A stretch of DNA of 35,629 bases from Caldifarciminota bacterium (GCA_016930175.1 JAFGHJ010000037.1:1-35629), one strand, 5' to 3'. Numbered from the stretch's first letter, positions 8,319-16,736 are shown. Notes: generated from the sequence alone by a model not told the origin. A program made the numbers and translations.

Positions 8319-8346
8319 AATTTATTAAAAAATGCGCTTAAATCAA
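8319..8346 (-). promoter_or_regulatory. Candidate promoter of the M20 gene, possibly leaderless
   Basis: On the minus strand TTGATT (plus 8341-8346) and TAAATT (plus 8319-8324) are 16 bases apart. The -10 ends only 6 bases upstream of the ATG at 8312, placing a likely transcription start at or next to the start codon. Confidence 0.45.
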
Positions 8347-8357
8347 GGGTAATAAAA

Positions 8358-8460
8358 CACGCAGATTTATAGAGGTTTGAAGCGTTATTATGAAATTATT
8401 AAAAATCATAATAATAAGGGGAAGGGGGTTTCCTTTAAGCGAAAATCATAAATCTGCGTG
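8358..8460. repeat. 13-bp perfect inverted repeat in the gap between two minus-strand genes
   Basis: Bases 8358-8370 (CACGCAGATTTAT) and 8448-8460 are exact reverse complements, 77 bases apart. The loop contains a G-rich run at 8418-8429. The arms resemble the ACGCAGAT-type phrase found again at 21037-21056. It could act in termination of the 8478-9032 gene, but the spacing is large for a simple terminator. Confidence 0.5.
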
Positions 8461-8477
8461 CTTTAAAGGAGTAGTTC

Positions 8478-9032
8478 CTATTCGATTGATATCTTTACTT
8501 TTTCATGTTCATCGTCAACCTCTACGAGGGTAAAGCTCCCTTCGACTTTTTGTATTTGTTTAATCGCTTTCCTGATGAATATTTTGGTTTCTTCGATGTG
8601 TTCAGCATCTTCGCCCACTTCGGGCAAAAGGAAAGGCAGTATCTTTACCAGGGTTAAAGGCAGCCGTATATTTACGTTTTCTTCTTCATTTTCGCTTTGA
8701 ACATTTATATGCAGTCTTTTAGGGGTGCCGGTTTTGTTTACTATATCTTTACTGTCTCTTACCCAGAAGCGAACAATATCTTCTCCCTCCGTGATTTCAA
8801 TAACCGGTTCGTCGCCTATTCCCGCTTCCTGTAAGATCTTAAGAATGCTGTCCGGCGGGATTTTTTTGCCGTCGATATCTATATCCCAATCTTCGTCGCA
8901 ACTTTTCGCAAACTCGACAGATTCTTCAATCAAAGTTTTCGGTACGTTGACCCTGACCTTTTCTCCGTCTTTTTCCGTGACTTCTAAAGTTAGAAAAGGT
9001 ATAGCCAAATTTAACAAAATAAATAAATTCAT
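8478..9032 (-). CDS. Hypothetical protein with duplicated DUF2089/SHOCT-like module
   Basis: The 184-residue product contains two similar halves. Each starts with a beta segment rich in charged residues followed by a (V/L)P-x-(T/L)-L-(I/V) helix start: LTLEVTEKDGEKVRVNVPKTL at about 15-35 and LHINVQSENEEENVNIRLPLTL at about 107-128. Each half ends with a strand pair (PVIEITEGEDIVRFWV and TLVEVDDEHEKVKISIE). This arrangement resembles the C-terminal module found in DUF2089/SHOCT-like proteins, here in tandem. The N-terminus is mildly hydrophobic but not a convincing signal peptide. AAGGAGGA precedes the ATG. A stand-alone gene with its own promoter; function unknown. Confidence 0.7.
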   Translation of the reverse strand: MNLFILLNLAIPFLTLEVTEKDGEKVRVNVPKTLIEESVEFAKSCDEDWDIDIDGKKIPPDSILKILQEAGIGDEPVIEITEGEDIVRFWVRDSKDIVNKTGTPKRLHINVQSENEEENVNIRLPLTLVKILPFLLPEVGEDAEHIEETKIFIRKAIKQIQKVEGSFTLVEVDDEHEKVKISIE

Positions 9033-9060
9033 AAGTCCTCCTTTTATATATTGTACTAAT

Positions 9061-9088
9061 ATAATAATACAAAATCAAAATTTGTCAA
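9061..9088 (-). promoter_or_regulatory. Promoter of the 8478-9032 gene
   Basis: Minus-strand TTGACA (plus 9083-9088) is followed after 16 bases by TATTAT (plus 9061-9066), about 28 bases before the ATG. Confidence 0.65.
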
Positions 9089-9105
9089 GGGTATTTTTGA
9101 TTTTT

Positions 9106-9235
9106 TGCCACAAAGGCACTAAGGCACAAAGAATTTTTGTTGTTTTTTTTCTTCTTGGACTCCTGAAGCCTTAAATTAACCACAAGGGGTGCGGAAATTT
9201 TTTGCTATTTTACTATTTTTCCATTTAACTATTTA
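9106..9235. repeat. Composite intergenic repeat: CACAAAG tract plus octamer array
   Basis: The 306-base gap between the divergent gene at 9032 and the GH30 gene holds two modules. A CACAAAGGCAC-type tract with an A/T-rich TTGTTGTTTTTTTT segment lies at 9106-9150. An array of four 8-base units lies at 9204-9235. On the minus strand these units match those at 7077-7116. The rest of the gap contains promoters for the flanking genes and no open reading frame of note. Confidence 0.55.
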
Positions 9236-9268
9236 ACGCCGATGCGAACAATCTTTTAATTGTGGTTC

Positions 9269-9296
9269 TTGACACAATTGTTAAATTCCTTAAATT
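9269..9296 (+). promoter_or_regulatory. Candidate promoter of the GH30-GH8-GH8 cluster
   Basis: TTGACA at 9269-9274 is followed after 16 bases by TAAATT at 9291-9296. The -35 is perfect and the -10 is weak. The GH30 start codon is 43 bases downstream, preceded by AAAGGAGG. Confidence 0.45.
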
Positions 9297-9338
9297 AGGT
9301 ATAAAGGTAAAATAAGGCTATAATAAAGGAGGATAGAA

Positions 9339-10958
9339 ATGAAGGAATTTAAACTTTTATTTATTTGTTTTTTTGTTGTGGTGGGGATGATTGTTCCTGC
9401 CCGGAATGGTGTTCTTGCCGCTACGGCGACTGTCGATACAAGTGAAGTTCATCAGACGATGGAAGGTTTTGGCGCATCGGTTGCCTGGGAAGTCTGGCAG
9501 CTTTACAGTCATGATAAAAATAGTGAAGTTTATAATTATTTATTCAACGAACTTGGGTTGGATATCCTTCGCCTGCGGAATGTATATTCCAGAGGTGAGG
9601 ATTATATTTTTGGAAATTATGAATCGATTGTGGATAGCTTTTACGCTTATTCCGATCCTAATACCACTCCGAAAATTATAATATCTTCCTGGACTCCTCC
9701 CACAGATTTGAAGAGTAACAATAATCTTGTTGGCGGTACCCTGGATAAAATAGGTGGTGAATATGTGTATGGTGATTTTGTCCAGTACTGGATGGATGCC
9801 TTAGCCGAGTTTGAAGAGTATGGAATCGTACCTGATTATATCAGTATTCAGAATGAACCCGACTGGGGTCAGGATCATGCAACATGCAGATTTGGTCCGA
9901 CTGAAAATACTACGTATGCTGGTTATGATCAGGCTCTTGATTCGCTTTACCATAGGGTGCAGGAATTATCACCTACTCCAAAGATTCTGGGACCCGAAGT
10001 TTTAGGTATAGACTATAATAATTTTCAAAATTATGCCACCCAGTTTAATCAAGATTATGTGGATGGTTATGCTTATCATCTCTATCACGGTAACAACACT
10101 AATCCCGATGATTATATAACAAGATTGTCGGCGATAGCAAATAACTACAAAGGAAAACCTATCTTTCAGACAGAGTTTGATAGAGGCGGTTGGTTTAATA
10201 CGGCCTGGCTAATGCACAACTGTCTGGTTCATGGGAATGTTTCCGGGTATTTATACTGGTGGTCGGTGGTAGGTTCGTTTACGCCCGAGAATCCGCCGTT
10301 GATAACGCTGAACGGAAGTACAGCATATACGATGAATCAAATTTACTGGGCATTCAGGCAGTATTCCAAAGCCATTCATTCCGGCTGGAAAAGGGTTGGG
10401 GCGAGTGTAGATGAAGATAGCCTTAAGATATCGGCTTTTGTTAGCCCCGGAAATGACGAGTTATCCATTATAATACTTAATGTGAGTCATAGTGAAAATT
10501 CTGTGGATTTAAATGTTTCGGATTTTAATATTTCCGGAGCGAATATGCTTCGAACATCAGAAGAAGAGAAATGCGACTATATCGGTAATTATAATGGTTC
10601 TGCTGTAGATCTTCCTGCAAGATCGATTACTACGATTTCAACCCTGTATATTGAAGATGTGTCGGGTATCGAAGAGGAAGATTATGATTCTCCGGCTGCG
10701 GTTTGCCTTTCTCAGAATTATCCTAATCCCTTCAGCGCGTCGACGACTATCGAGTACTCTATAGCGGATGCGGGTTTTGTTAAACTTTCGATTTATGATA
10801 TTTCGGGTAGAGAGGTAGAAACTTTAGTTGAAGAAGTTAAGCCTGCAGGAAAATATACCGTTAATATCGACGCGAAGGGTTTATCGCAGGGAGTTTATTT
10901 CTATCGGTTGAAAACCTCTGGTAATAGTCTTCAAAAGAAGATGATTTTGCTTAAATGA
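9339..10958 (+). CDS. Secreted GH30 glucuronoarabinoxylan-type xylanase with T9SS sorting domain
   Basis: After a signal peptide (residues 1-28) the mature protein opens with HQTMEGFGAS, the classic GH30 start. The barrel carries SSWTPP at 116-121, the acid/base in ISIQNEPDW (Glu173) and the nucleophile in FQTEFDRG (Glu279), followed by a YLYWW strand. The small beta-sandwich typical of GH30 follows to about residue 445. The overall layout is closest to the subfamily 8 enzymes that cut xylan at glucuronic-acid decorations; whether the decoration-binding arginine is present was not established. A linker (SGIEEEDYDSP) leads to a T9SS type A domain (about 460-539: NYPNPF, LSIYDISGRE, GVYFY, ending KMILLK). 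It starts a three-gene GH cluster. Confidence 0.9.
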   Translation: MKEFKLLFICFFVVVGMIVPARNGVLAATATVDTSEVHQTMEGFGASVAWEVWQLYSHDKNSEVYNYLFNELGLDILRLRNVYSRGEDYIFGNYESIVDSFYAYSDPNTTPKIIISSWTPPTDLKSNNNLVGGTLDKIGGEYVYGDFVQYWMDALAEFEEYGIVPDYISIQNEPDWGQDHATCRFGPTENTTYAGYDQALDSLYHRVQELSPTPKILGPEVLGIDYNNFQNYATQFNQDYVDGYAYHLYHGNNTNPDDYITRLSAIANNYKGKPIFQTEFDRGGWFNTAWLMHNCLVHGNVSGYLYWWSVVGSFTPENPPLITLNGSTAYTMNQIYWAFRQYSKAIHSGWKRVGASVDEDSLKISAFVSPGNDELSIIILNVSHSENSVDLNVSDFNISGANMLRTSEEEKCDYIGNYNGSAVDLPARSITTISTLYIEDVSGIEEEDYDSPAAVCLSQNYPNPFSASTTIEYSIADAGFVKLSIYDISGREVETLVEEVKPAGKYTVNIDAKGLSQGVYFYRLKTSGNSLQKKMILLK

Positions 10959-10983
10959 GTTTTACAGCCTGAAGGAGATTGGT

Positions 10984-12420
10984 ATGAAATATAGAGTTAT
11001 TTCGGTCGTGTTGTTTTTTGTTTCAGGCAGTTGTCTTTTTGCTCAACTGCGGCCTTTCCCTCAAAACGTTAATTATCCTTACGGTTATAAAACGTCGGAA
11101 ATTTCCGCAGATGATGTACAGAGCGCATACAACAGATGGAAGGGTAAGTTTATAAAAGAATGTAACGGTATGTATCGTGTTTGTACGGACGATGAGGGTG
11201 AGACCAGGTCGGAAGGTATGGGCTATGGCATGTTGTTGAGCGCATATTTCGGAGAAAAAGGGGTTTTTGACAGCCTTTTCGCTTTTTATAAAAGCAAGAG
11301 GACAAGCCAGGCGCTTAATCTTATGGCATGGAAAGTGTCCTGTGCCGGTATCACAGATTACGGAAGCGCTACCGATGGGGATCTGGATGTTGCTTTTGCT
11401 TTGATTATTGCGCATTATCAGTGGGAAGAACCTCCGATTGAAGATTACCTTACCGAAGCAAGGAATATACTCTCGATTCTTCAGAATGATTATTTCTTTA
11501 CCTGTGGTGGGAGTGTTTATACGATGAGCCCGGGTTGCAATACTGTTCACTGGGGTGGTTGTGCTCTAACGGATATATCATATTACACTCCTGCGTATTT
11601 CAAAGTATTCGCTTATGTAACGCAAGATGGTTTCTGGGATGATGTTGCGAATGATGCTTACACAATATTGTACAACGGTACAAATAGTAGTACCGGATTG
11701 GTTCCGGATTGGCAGTCGTACGACGGTGTTCCCGGCGGGGATCCCCCTTCGGGGAGAGACGATTATTATCACTATGATGCCTGCAGGGTTCCGTGGAGGA
11801 TGGCTCTGGATTACCTCTGGAATGGGGATGTAGATGCCCGCGACTGGTGTATTGAAATATCAGACTTTGCTAATGGTATAGGAGCAAGCGGTATAAGAGA
11901 TGGATATGAACTGGACGGAACTGTTGTTGGGTCATATAACAATAGTTCTTTTGTAGGAGGATTCGCGGTCGGCGGAATGAGTCACAGTCAGACCATGGTA
12001 GATAACTTTGCCTCGAGATTATTGACCCTGGATGGTGTGGGGTGGGACGATCAATATTTTAATTTTTCCCTTAGATGTTTGTACATGCTTGTGTTGACGG
12101 GAAATTTCTGGGACCCGCTTTCGCCAGCCGGCATCGAAGAAACAGATTCTTTACCGGAGGGATTTAATTTGGCTCAAAATTACCCCAATCCGTTTCATAC
12201 GGTGACAACCATCGAATATTCTATATCGGAAGCGAGTCACGTACGTTTAAAAATTTATGATATATCAGGGCGTCATATAAAAACACTGGTTGATAAAAAA
12301 ATACCGGCTGGAAAATACGCTGCTCGTTTAGAAGCAGATGATTTATTGCCTGGAGTTCATTTTTATCAGTTGGAAACAGATAAAAATCGCATTAAAAAGA
12401 GAATGCTCTTGCTTAAATAA
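10984..12420 (+). CDS. Secreted GH8 glycoside hydrolase with T9SS sorting domain
   Basis: GH8 enzymes are inverting alpha6/alpha6 barrels acting on beta-1,4-glucans, xylans or xylo-oligosaccharides. The protein shows the acid motif SEGMGYGM (Glu77), the ATDGDLDVAFAL segment (129-140) and YDACRVPWR (264-272), which in relatives carries the catalytic base region. A signal peptide covers residues 1-20. The catalytic domain ends near NFWDPLS at about 380, and residues 395-478 form a T9SS type A domain (NYPNPF, KIYDISGRH, GVHFYQL, ending MLLLK). Given the GH30 gene 25 bases upstream, a role on xylan or xylo-oligomers is likely, but endoglucanase activity cannot be excluded. A second GH8 gene follows at once. 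Confidence 0.9.
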   Translation: MKYRVISVVLFFVSGSCLFAQLRPFPQNVNYPYGYKTSEISADDVQSAYNRWKGKFIKECNGMYRVCTDDEGETRSEGMGYGMLLSAYFGEKGVFDSLFAFYKSKRTSQALNLMAWKVSCAGITDYGSATDGDLDVAFALIIAHYQWEEPPIEDYLTEARNILSILQNDYFFTCGGSVYTMSPGCNTVHWGGCALTDISYYTPAYFKVFAYVTQDGFWDDVANDAYTILYNGTNSSTGLVPDWQSYDGVPGGDPPSGRDDYYHYDACRVPWRMALDYLWNGDVDARDWCIEISDFANGIGASGIRDGYELDGTVVGSYNNSSFVGGFAVGGMSHSQTMVDNFASRLLTLDGVGWDDQYFNFSLRCLYMLVLTGNFWDPLSPAGIEETDSLPEGFNLAQNYPNPFHTVTTIEYSISEASHVRLKIYDISGRHIKTLVDKKIPAGKYAARLEADDLLPGVHFYQLETDKNRIKKRMLLLK

Positions 12421-12445
12421 GATTAATACCCGGAGGAAATTTTTT

Positions 12446-13594
12446 ATGAGAAGAGGAGATATTTTAATTATAGTGGTTCTTTTTTCGGGAGCCAGTCTCT
12501 TGGGTCAGAAAAGACTGTTCCCTCAAAATGTGGATTACCCTTACGGTTATAAAACCTCGGTAATTTCCGCGATAGATGTACAGATTCCTTACGAGAGATG
12601 GAAAAATTTATATTTAAAAAGATGCGGTGAGACGTATCGTGTTTGCACGGGAGATACCGCGATAACCATTTCGGAAGGTATGGGTTACGGGATGTTGTTG
12701 ACAGCATATTTCGGGGAGAAGAAATGGTTTGACAGACTTTTTGAATTTTATAAAACTAAAAGAACGGATAAAGCGCATAATCTTATGGCATGGAAGGTAA
12801 CCTGTGGTAGTATTATCGATCCCGGAAGCGCTACCGACGGGGATTTAGATGTCGCGTTCGCTCTTATCGTCGCTCATTATCAATGGGGAGAAAATTACCT
12901 TAAAGAGGCAAAAAATATAATTTCGAGCCTTAAAGAGCATTATTTCGTTAACTGTGAGGGCATTTACACTATGAAGCCGGGAGGGCATTGGGGCGGTTGT
13001 GATATAACGGATATATCGTATTACTCACCCGCTTACTTTCGAGTGTTCGCGGAAGAAACCGATGATGCATTCTGGGATACAGTGGCAGACGATGCTTATA
13101 CGATATTATACAACGGAGCCAATGAAAATACGGGATTGGTTCCGGACTGGCAGTCGTACGACGGTGTTCCTGGCGGTACTTCAGATTCGGATTGGGAATG
13201 GATAGATTATTATCGCTATGACGCCTGCAGGGTTCCGTGGAGAATGGCTCTGGATTACATCTGGAATGGAAGTCAGGATGCCCGCGATTGGTGTGTTAAA
13301 ATATCAAACTTTGCCGATTCTATCGGAGCAGCCAATATAATTGACGGATATAGGTTGGATGGGAATCCCCATCCGGATGCGAAGTGGAATAATACTCCTT
13401 TTGTGGGGGGATTCGCAGTTGGTGGAATGAGTCACAGTCAGGCTATGGTCGATTCGTTTTCCTTAAGATTATTATATCTTGATGGTACGGGAGAGGACGA
13501 TCAGTATTTCAATCTTTCGCTTCGGTGTTTGTACGAGCTTGTTTTAACGGGTAATTTCTGGAAACCTGGTGCCGCGAATACAGATATAAGGTAA
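12446..13594 (+). CDS. Secreted GH8 paralogue lacking a sorting domain
   Basis: This 382-residue protein aligns with the preceding GH8 product along its whole catalytic domain. It has the same FPQNV(N/D)YPYGYKTS opening, SEGMGYGM with Glu77, ATDGDLDVAFAL, LVPDWQSYDGVPGG and YDACRVPWR. Short stretches are nearly identical in DNA as well, so it is a tandem duplication that has since diverged. It stops shortly after NFWKPGAAN, just where the first copy begins its linker, and so has no T9SS domain. The signal peptide (residues 1-20) suggests a periplasmic or otherwise non-T9SS fate. The ATG at 12446 was chosen over the longer frame from 12338 because CGGAGGAAA sits 9 bases upstream and a signal peptide follows. 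Confidence 0.9.
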   Translation: MRRGDILIIVVLFSGASLLGQKRLFPQNVDYPYGYKTSVISAIDVQIPYERWKNLYLKRCGETYRVCTGDTAITISEGMGYGMLLTAYFGEKKWFDRLFEFYKTKRTDKAHNLMAWKVTCGSIIDPGSATDGDLDVAFALIVAHYQWGENYLKEAKNIISSLKEHYFVNCEGIYTMKPGGHWGGCDITDISYYSPAYFRVFAEETDDAFWDTVADDAYTILYNGANENTGLVPDWQSYDGVPGGTSDSDWEWIDYYRYDACRVPWRMALDYIWNGSQDARDWCVKISNFADSIGAANIIDGYRLDGNPHPDAKWNNTPFVGGFAVGGMSHSQAMVDSFSLRLLYLDGTGEDDQYFNLSLRCLYELVLTGNFWKPGAANTDIR

Positions 13595-13659
13595 TTATTC
13601 TTATAGGTCTTTGAATATTCCTGATATTTAAAACTTTTGTTAAAACGTATAAGGTAAAG

Positions 13660-14385
13660 ATGAGAAAAAATAATACGGTTACAAAAAATTGGTTTAAAGA
13701 TTGGTCTAATGAATACGATAACACCTTGGGGAAAGTTAAACGCCATCATAAATTACTGGATCTGGTCGTCGAATCATCCGGATTAAAAGACGGAGATGCA
13801 GTACTCGATATAGGCTGCGGAACAGGATTGTTGTCGTTGAAATTTTTAAATAAAGCAGATTGCGTTATATACGGTATAGATAGTTCCCGGGAAATGCTCG
13901 AACTATTTAAAAGCAAAATCGATAAGTATGATCTTTCCGGGAAAATCTCACTCGAACCTGGAGACGCTGAAGATCTTGATTTCGAAAATGAAAAATTTGA
14001 TATAATCGCTTCAACGGTTACTCTTCATCACGTGAAAAACAAGTACCCGGTTATAAAAAAAATTTATAAGCTCTTAAAACCGGGCGGAAAATTTATTCTC
14101 GGAGATATTGATGTCGATACCACCGGAAATCTTGAAGATCCCAAACGGTTGTTGAGAATTATCGATTTTTTAAAAGAGGAATTTGTTCTCGCCTTAAAAG
14201 AAGGAGGCGTTAAAGCGTTCAGCAGAATGTACGATAACGGAAAGAAACACATCTTGAATGATGGTGAATTCTGTGTAAGTTTTAAACAATGGAAAGAAAT
14301 CTGCAAAAATGCCGGATTTAAAAAGATCACAATAAAACCTCTTCCGAAATTTAAGTGGTTCAAGGTTTTGATTGCGGTTAAATAG
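13660..14385 (+). CDS. Class I SAM-dependent methyltransferase
   Basis: The 241-residue product has a Methyltransf_11/25-type core. Motif I is VLDIGCGTG at 48-56, the acidic residue after strand 2 is in YGIDSS, PGDAEDLDF follows, and the FDIIAS strand leads to a LHHV motif and LLKPGGKF. The N-terminal WF(K/x)DW(S/A)xEYD region is common in ubiquinone- or arsenite-type methyltransferases, but no substrate-specific feature is recognisable. The ATG lies 65 bases after the GH8 stop with only a weak AAGGTAAAG ribosome binding site. It might be read through from the GH cluster but looks functionally unrelated to it. Confidence 0.85.
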   Translation: MRKNNTVTKNWFKDWSNEYDNTLGKVKRHHKLLDLVVESSGLKDGDAVLDIGCGTGLLSLKFLNKADCVIYGIDSSREMLELFKSKIDKYDLSGKISLEPGDAEDLDFENEKFDIIASTVTLHHVKNKYPVIKKIYKLLKPGGKFILGDIDVDTTGNLEDPKRLLRIIDFLKEEFVLALKEGGVKAFSRMYDNGKKHILNDGEFCVSFKQWKEICKNAGFKKITIKPLPKFKWFKVLIAVK

Positions 14386-14456
14386 TAGCTTTATAAATAT
14401 GCTGTTAACCTTAATAGAAACTTAGTTTTTTATATCGCTATAGTTGACTGATGCTT

Positions 14457-14640
14457 AGGTTTCGAGGGTTTAAGGACTCAAGGGTTCGAGTAAAAAACAA
14501 AACTAAAAACTTTGTGTTCTTTGTGTACTTTGTGTGAGTAATTTAGTAATAAGTCACTTGTCATTAGTCAGAAAAACAAAACAACAAAAAAATCTCTGTG
14601 TGCTCTGTGTGTTCTTTTTTTTCTCTGTGTCCTCTGTGGT
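14457..14640 (+). repeat. Composite intergenic repeat with octamer and heptamer arrays
   Basis: Two complete copies of the composite repeat stand in tandem. The first has five 8-base units at 14457-14496, each beginning AG and the last reading AGTAAAAA, then an A-rich segment and a three-unit 9-base tract of CTTTGTGT type (about 14510-14537). The second has four 7-base units at 14545-14572, the AAACAAAACAACAAAAAAATC segment (about 14575-14594 and following) and a CTCTGTGT-type tract to 14640. It fills the gap between the converging methyltransferase and spermidine-synthase-like genes. The heptamer copy reappears inverted at 21063-21110. Confidence 0.7.
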
Positions 14641-14656
14641 TAAAATTAGGATGGTT

Positions 14657-16735
14657 TTACGCGAAGAGATATGCAAGCAGGCATATACCTATGAAACAAA
14701 TAATAGTTGGTATTATTCCGAAGACGGGCAGGAATAGAAAGGAAAATAGTAGTGCTCCGACGCTTCCGCCGATAAGATCGAAAGCGTAAACTGAAGGTGC
14801 CGCGCTGTATTTTACTCCTTTCTTTTCAAGAATTATTCCGGCATTTGTATAAGTCCATCCGACAACAGCACCGCAAACGAAGCTTATGAAAGGAATGAGT
14901 AAAAACGCCCAGAAAATAGGATTTTCCTTATTTATTATTAGAAACTGAATAATGAGTAATAGCCCCAGAGTGAGAAACGGAACTTTTAAATTTTTTTGCA
15001 GTTCTATTTTCTCGGTGAGGTAGGTTCCCGTTCCGACTCCAAACATAAATAAACCGGTTATAAGTCCTACAAGATGATATACATTTCCGTATATAATCTG
15101 AAGACTTACGATGCATAAGTAAGAAATTCCGATAGATATTCCCCCTATAAGAGATATTCTAAATCCGGTTTTCCGAAAGATTATCGGTACAGGAAGAAGT
15201 AAAAAGATTAGAAAAATCGGAGCATTAAAAAGAGGTCTTAAAAATCTGATTGTCTGATTGTATTTTTCCATGTAGTGGAGTAGTGCAAGAAGAAAAGCCT
15301 TTGGTCTTTTGTCGCTATTGAGTCCTATAAAGTTAGTGTTTAACTGCTCTTCGAATTCTTTAATTCTAAAAGCAGGTAATTGGGATTGTATAATGTATTC
15401 GTCTAAATATTGAAGATTTAGCTTTTTTATTTCTCTCTTAATTCTTTCTTCTTCGTAAGCAATAGGGGAGTTTGAAAAAATATATCTTGCAGTATAGCCA
15501 GGTATTACAAGGAAATTGGTAAAGTTGAATTTGTATGTCCAGAAAATAAGGGAATTATAGTCAAGTGTGGTTTTGTTTAAGTAATTTTCGCCCGAAGAAA
15601 TTGAGAAGGAAACTATGCCTCCTTTATTTATCCTTTCTTTCAGGAGTTTACTGAATTCCTCAGTGTAAAAACGGTTGCTTGAAATTGAAAGAGGATCACC
15701 CGTTCCAAGGAATATAGCGTCAAACTTTTTCTCTGTTTTTTTAAGAAAAAGTCTTGGATCGGAAGCTATATAACTTATTTTTTTTAATGATTCGCTATCG
15801 ATGTGCTGTTCTAACATTTTTTGAACTCTGTCATCGGCGTGTACTATTGTGAAATTTTTATACTTTGAAAGTTCCTTTGCTAATCCCGGGTCTGCCAATC
15901 CCAAATAGAGTATTTCTTCTTCTTGATAGGGGGAAAGCAGCAGGGGTATGTGAATATATTCGGAAGTTATTTTGTCAGGATATGTATATGATAAGGTTCC
16001 ATTTGAAAAAAAGGAGAACTGTCCATCCTTTTTGATTTCCGTGTACCTACCGTATTTCGTCTCTATTATTTTCTCGACTGTAAAGCCTGTGTATAGTTTT
16101 TCATATGTCTTTTTTATTGAGTTTTTAATACCGGGTAAAAATAAGACGCCGAGAAAAATTAAAGCTAAAGGTATAAATTTTTTACCTTTTAATATTACTA
16201 CCGGTATAATAAAAAGAACACTTAGCAAAAGAGGTTTTCTTGCGGGAGAAAGAAAAGAAACAAATATATAAGAAAAGAAAATTCCGCCTAAAAGGTCCCC
16301 AATAGAGTCAACAATGTATGGTCTTGTTATACCTTTTAAATCGCTTTTTGATAGCTGGGAAAATTTTTTCTGACCTACTGCAAATATCAGTCCGAAGTTA
16401 AGATAGATCGGAAAAAGAAGGAATGCGGTTTCGATCAATAAGAGAGAAATACTAAAAATTTCTCCCGGTCTATAACCTAAGATTCCCGGTAGAAATCGAA
16501 GTAAATATATTGAGAAGGGAAAATATAATGAGAGAATCAAAAAAGGCAAATATAGCTTCCCTTCGTCGATTCTTCTGCCCCAGAAAGACCCTATCCCTGC
16601 TCCAAAAAGCCAGAAGGATACGACCAGTCCGTATGTTAGCTCGTTGCCGTGAAATATCATGTAGATTTCACGAATTAATATATTTTGTGAAAGGACGGAT
16701 AAGATTCCGGAAAGAAAAAGGAAAAATAAATACAA
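14657..16735 (-). CDS. Membrane protein with spermidine-synthase-like domain
   Basis: The 692-residue product has about six to seven membrane helices (1-205), a soluble Rossmann-like domain (about 215-450) and another block of six or so helices (500-692). This is the layout of membrane-fused spermidine-synthase-like proteins. The soluble part keeps the family pattern around SEYIHIPLLLSP (258-269) and RFYTEEFSKLLKERINKGG (355-373). However, the cofactor-binding glycine motif is degenerate (YLGLADPGL, 277-285) and the acidic residue expected after strand 2 reads VHADDR. Aminopropyl transfer is therefore doubtful. The start is TTG at 16735, one base after the stop of the upstream gene, which indicates translational coupling. 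It is the last gene of a six-gene operon. Confidence 0.8.
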   Translation of the reverse strand: MYLFFLFLSGILSVLSQNILIREIYMIFHGNELTYGLVVSFWLFGAGIGSFWGRRIDEGKLYLPFLILSLYFPFSIYLLRFLPGILGYRPGEIFSISLLLIETAFLLFPIYLNFGLIFAVGQKKFSQLSKSDLKGITRPYIVDSIGDLLGGIFFSYIFVSFLSPARKPLLLSVLFIIPVVILKGKKFIPLALIFLGVLFLPGIKNSIKKTYEKLYTGFTVEKIIETKYGRYTEIKKDGQFSFFSNGTLSYTYPDKITSEYIHIPLLLSPYQEEEILYLGLADPGLAKELSKYKNFTIVHADDRVQKMLEQHIDSESLKKISYIASDPRLFLKKTEKKFDAIFLGTGDPLSISSNRFYTEEFSKLLKERINKGGIVSFSISSGENYLNKTTLDYNSLIFWTYKFNFTNFLVIPGYTARYIFSNSPIAYEEERIKREIKKLNLQYLDEYIIQSQLPAFRIKEFEEQLNTNFIGLNSDKRPKAFLLALLHYMEKYNQTIRFLRPLFNAPIFLIFLLLPVPIIFRKTGFRISLIGGISIGISYLCIVSLQIIYGNVYHLVGLITGLFMFGVGTGTYLTEKIELQKNLKVPFLTLGLLLIIQFLIINKENPIFWAFLLIPFISFVCGAVVGWTYTNAGIILEKKGVKYSAAPSVYAFDLIGGSVGALLFSFLFLPVFGIIPTIICFIGICLLAYLFA

Positions 16736-16736
16736 T

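Noticed and set aside
12338-12445. Longer N-terminus for the second GH8 gene
   Set aside because: The extension lies inside the preceding gene in another frame and would bury the signal peptide; the ATG at 12446 has a proper ribosome binding site.
14457-14496. tRNA T-arm-like GGGTTCGAG in the octamer arrays (also near 22286 and 31669)
   Set aside because: No acceptor stem, anticodon arm or CCA context surrounds it; the motif is one of the octamer units or chance.
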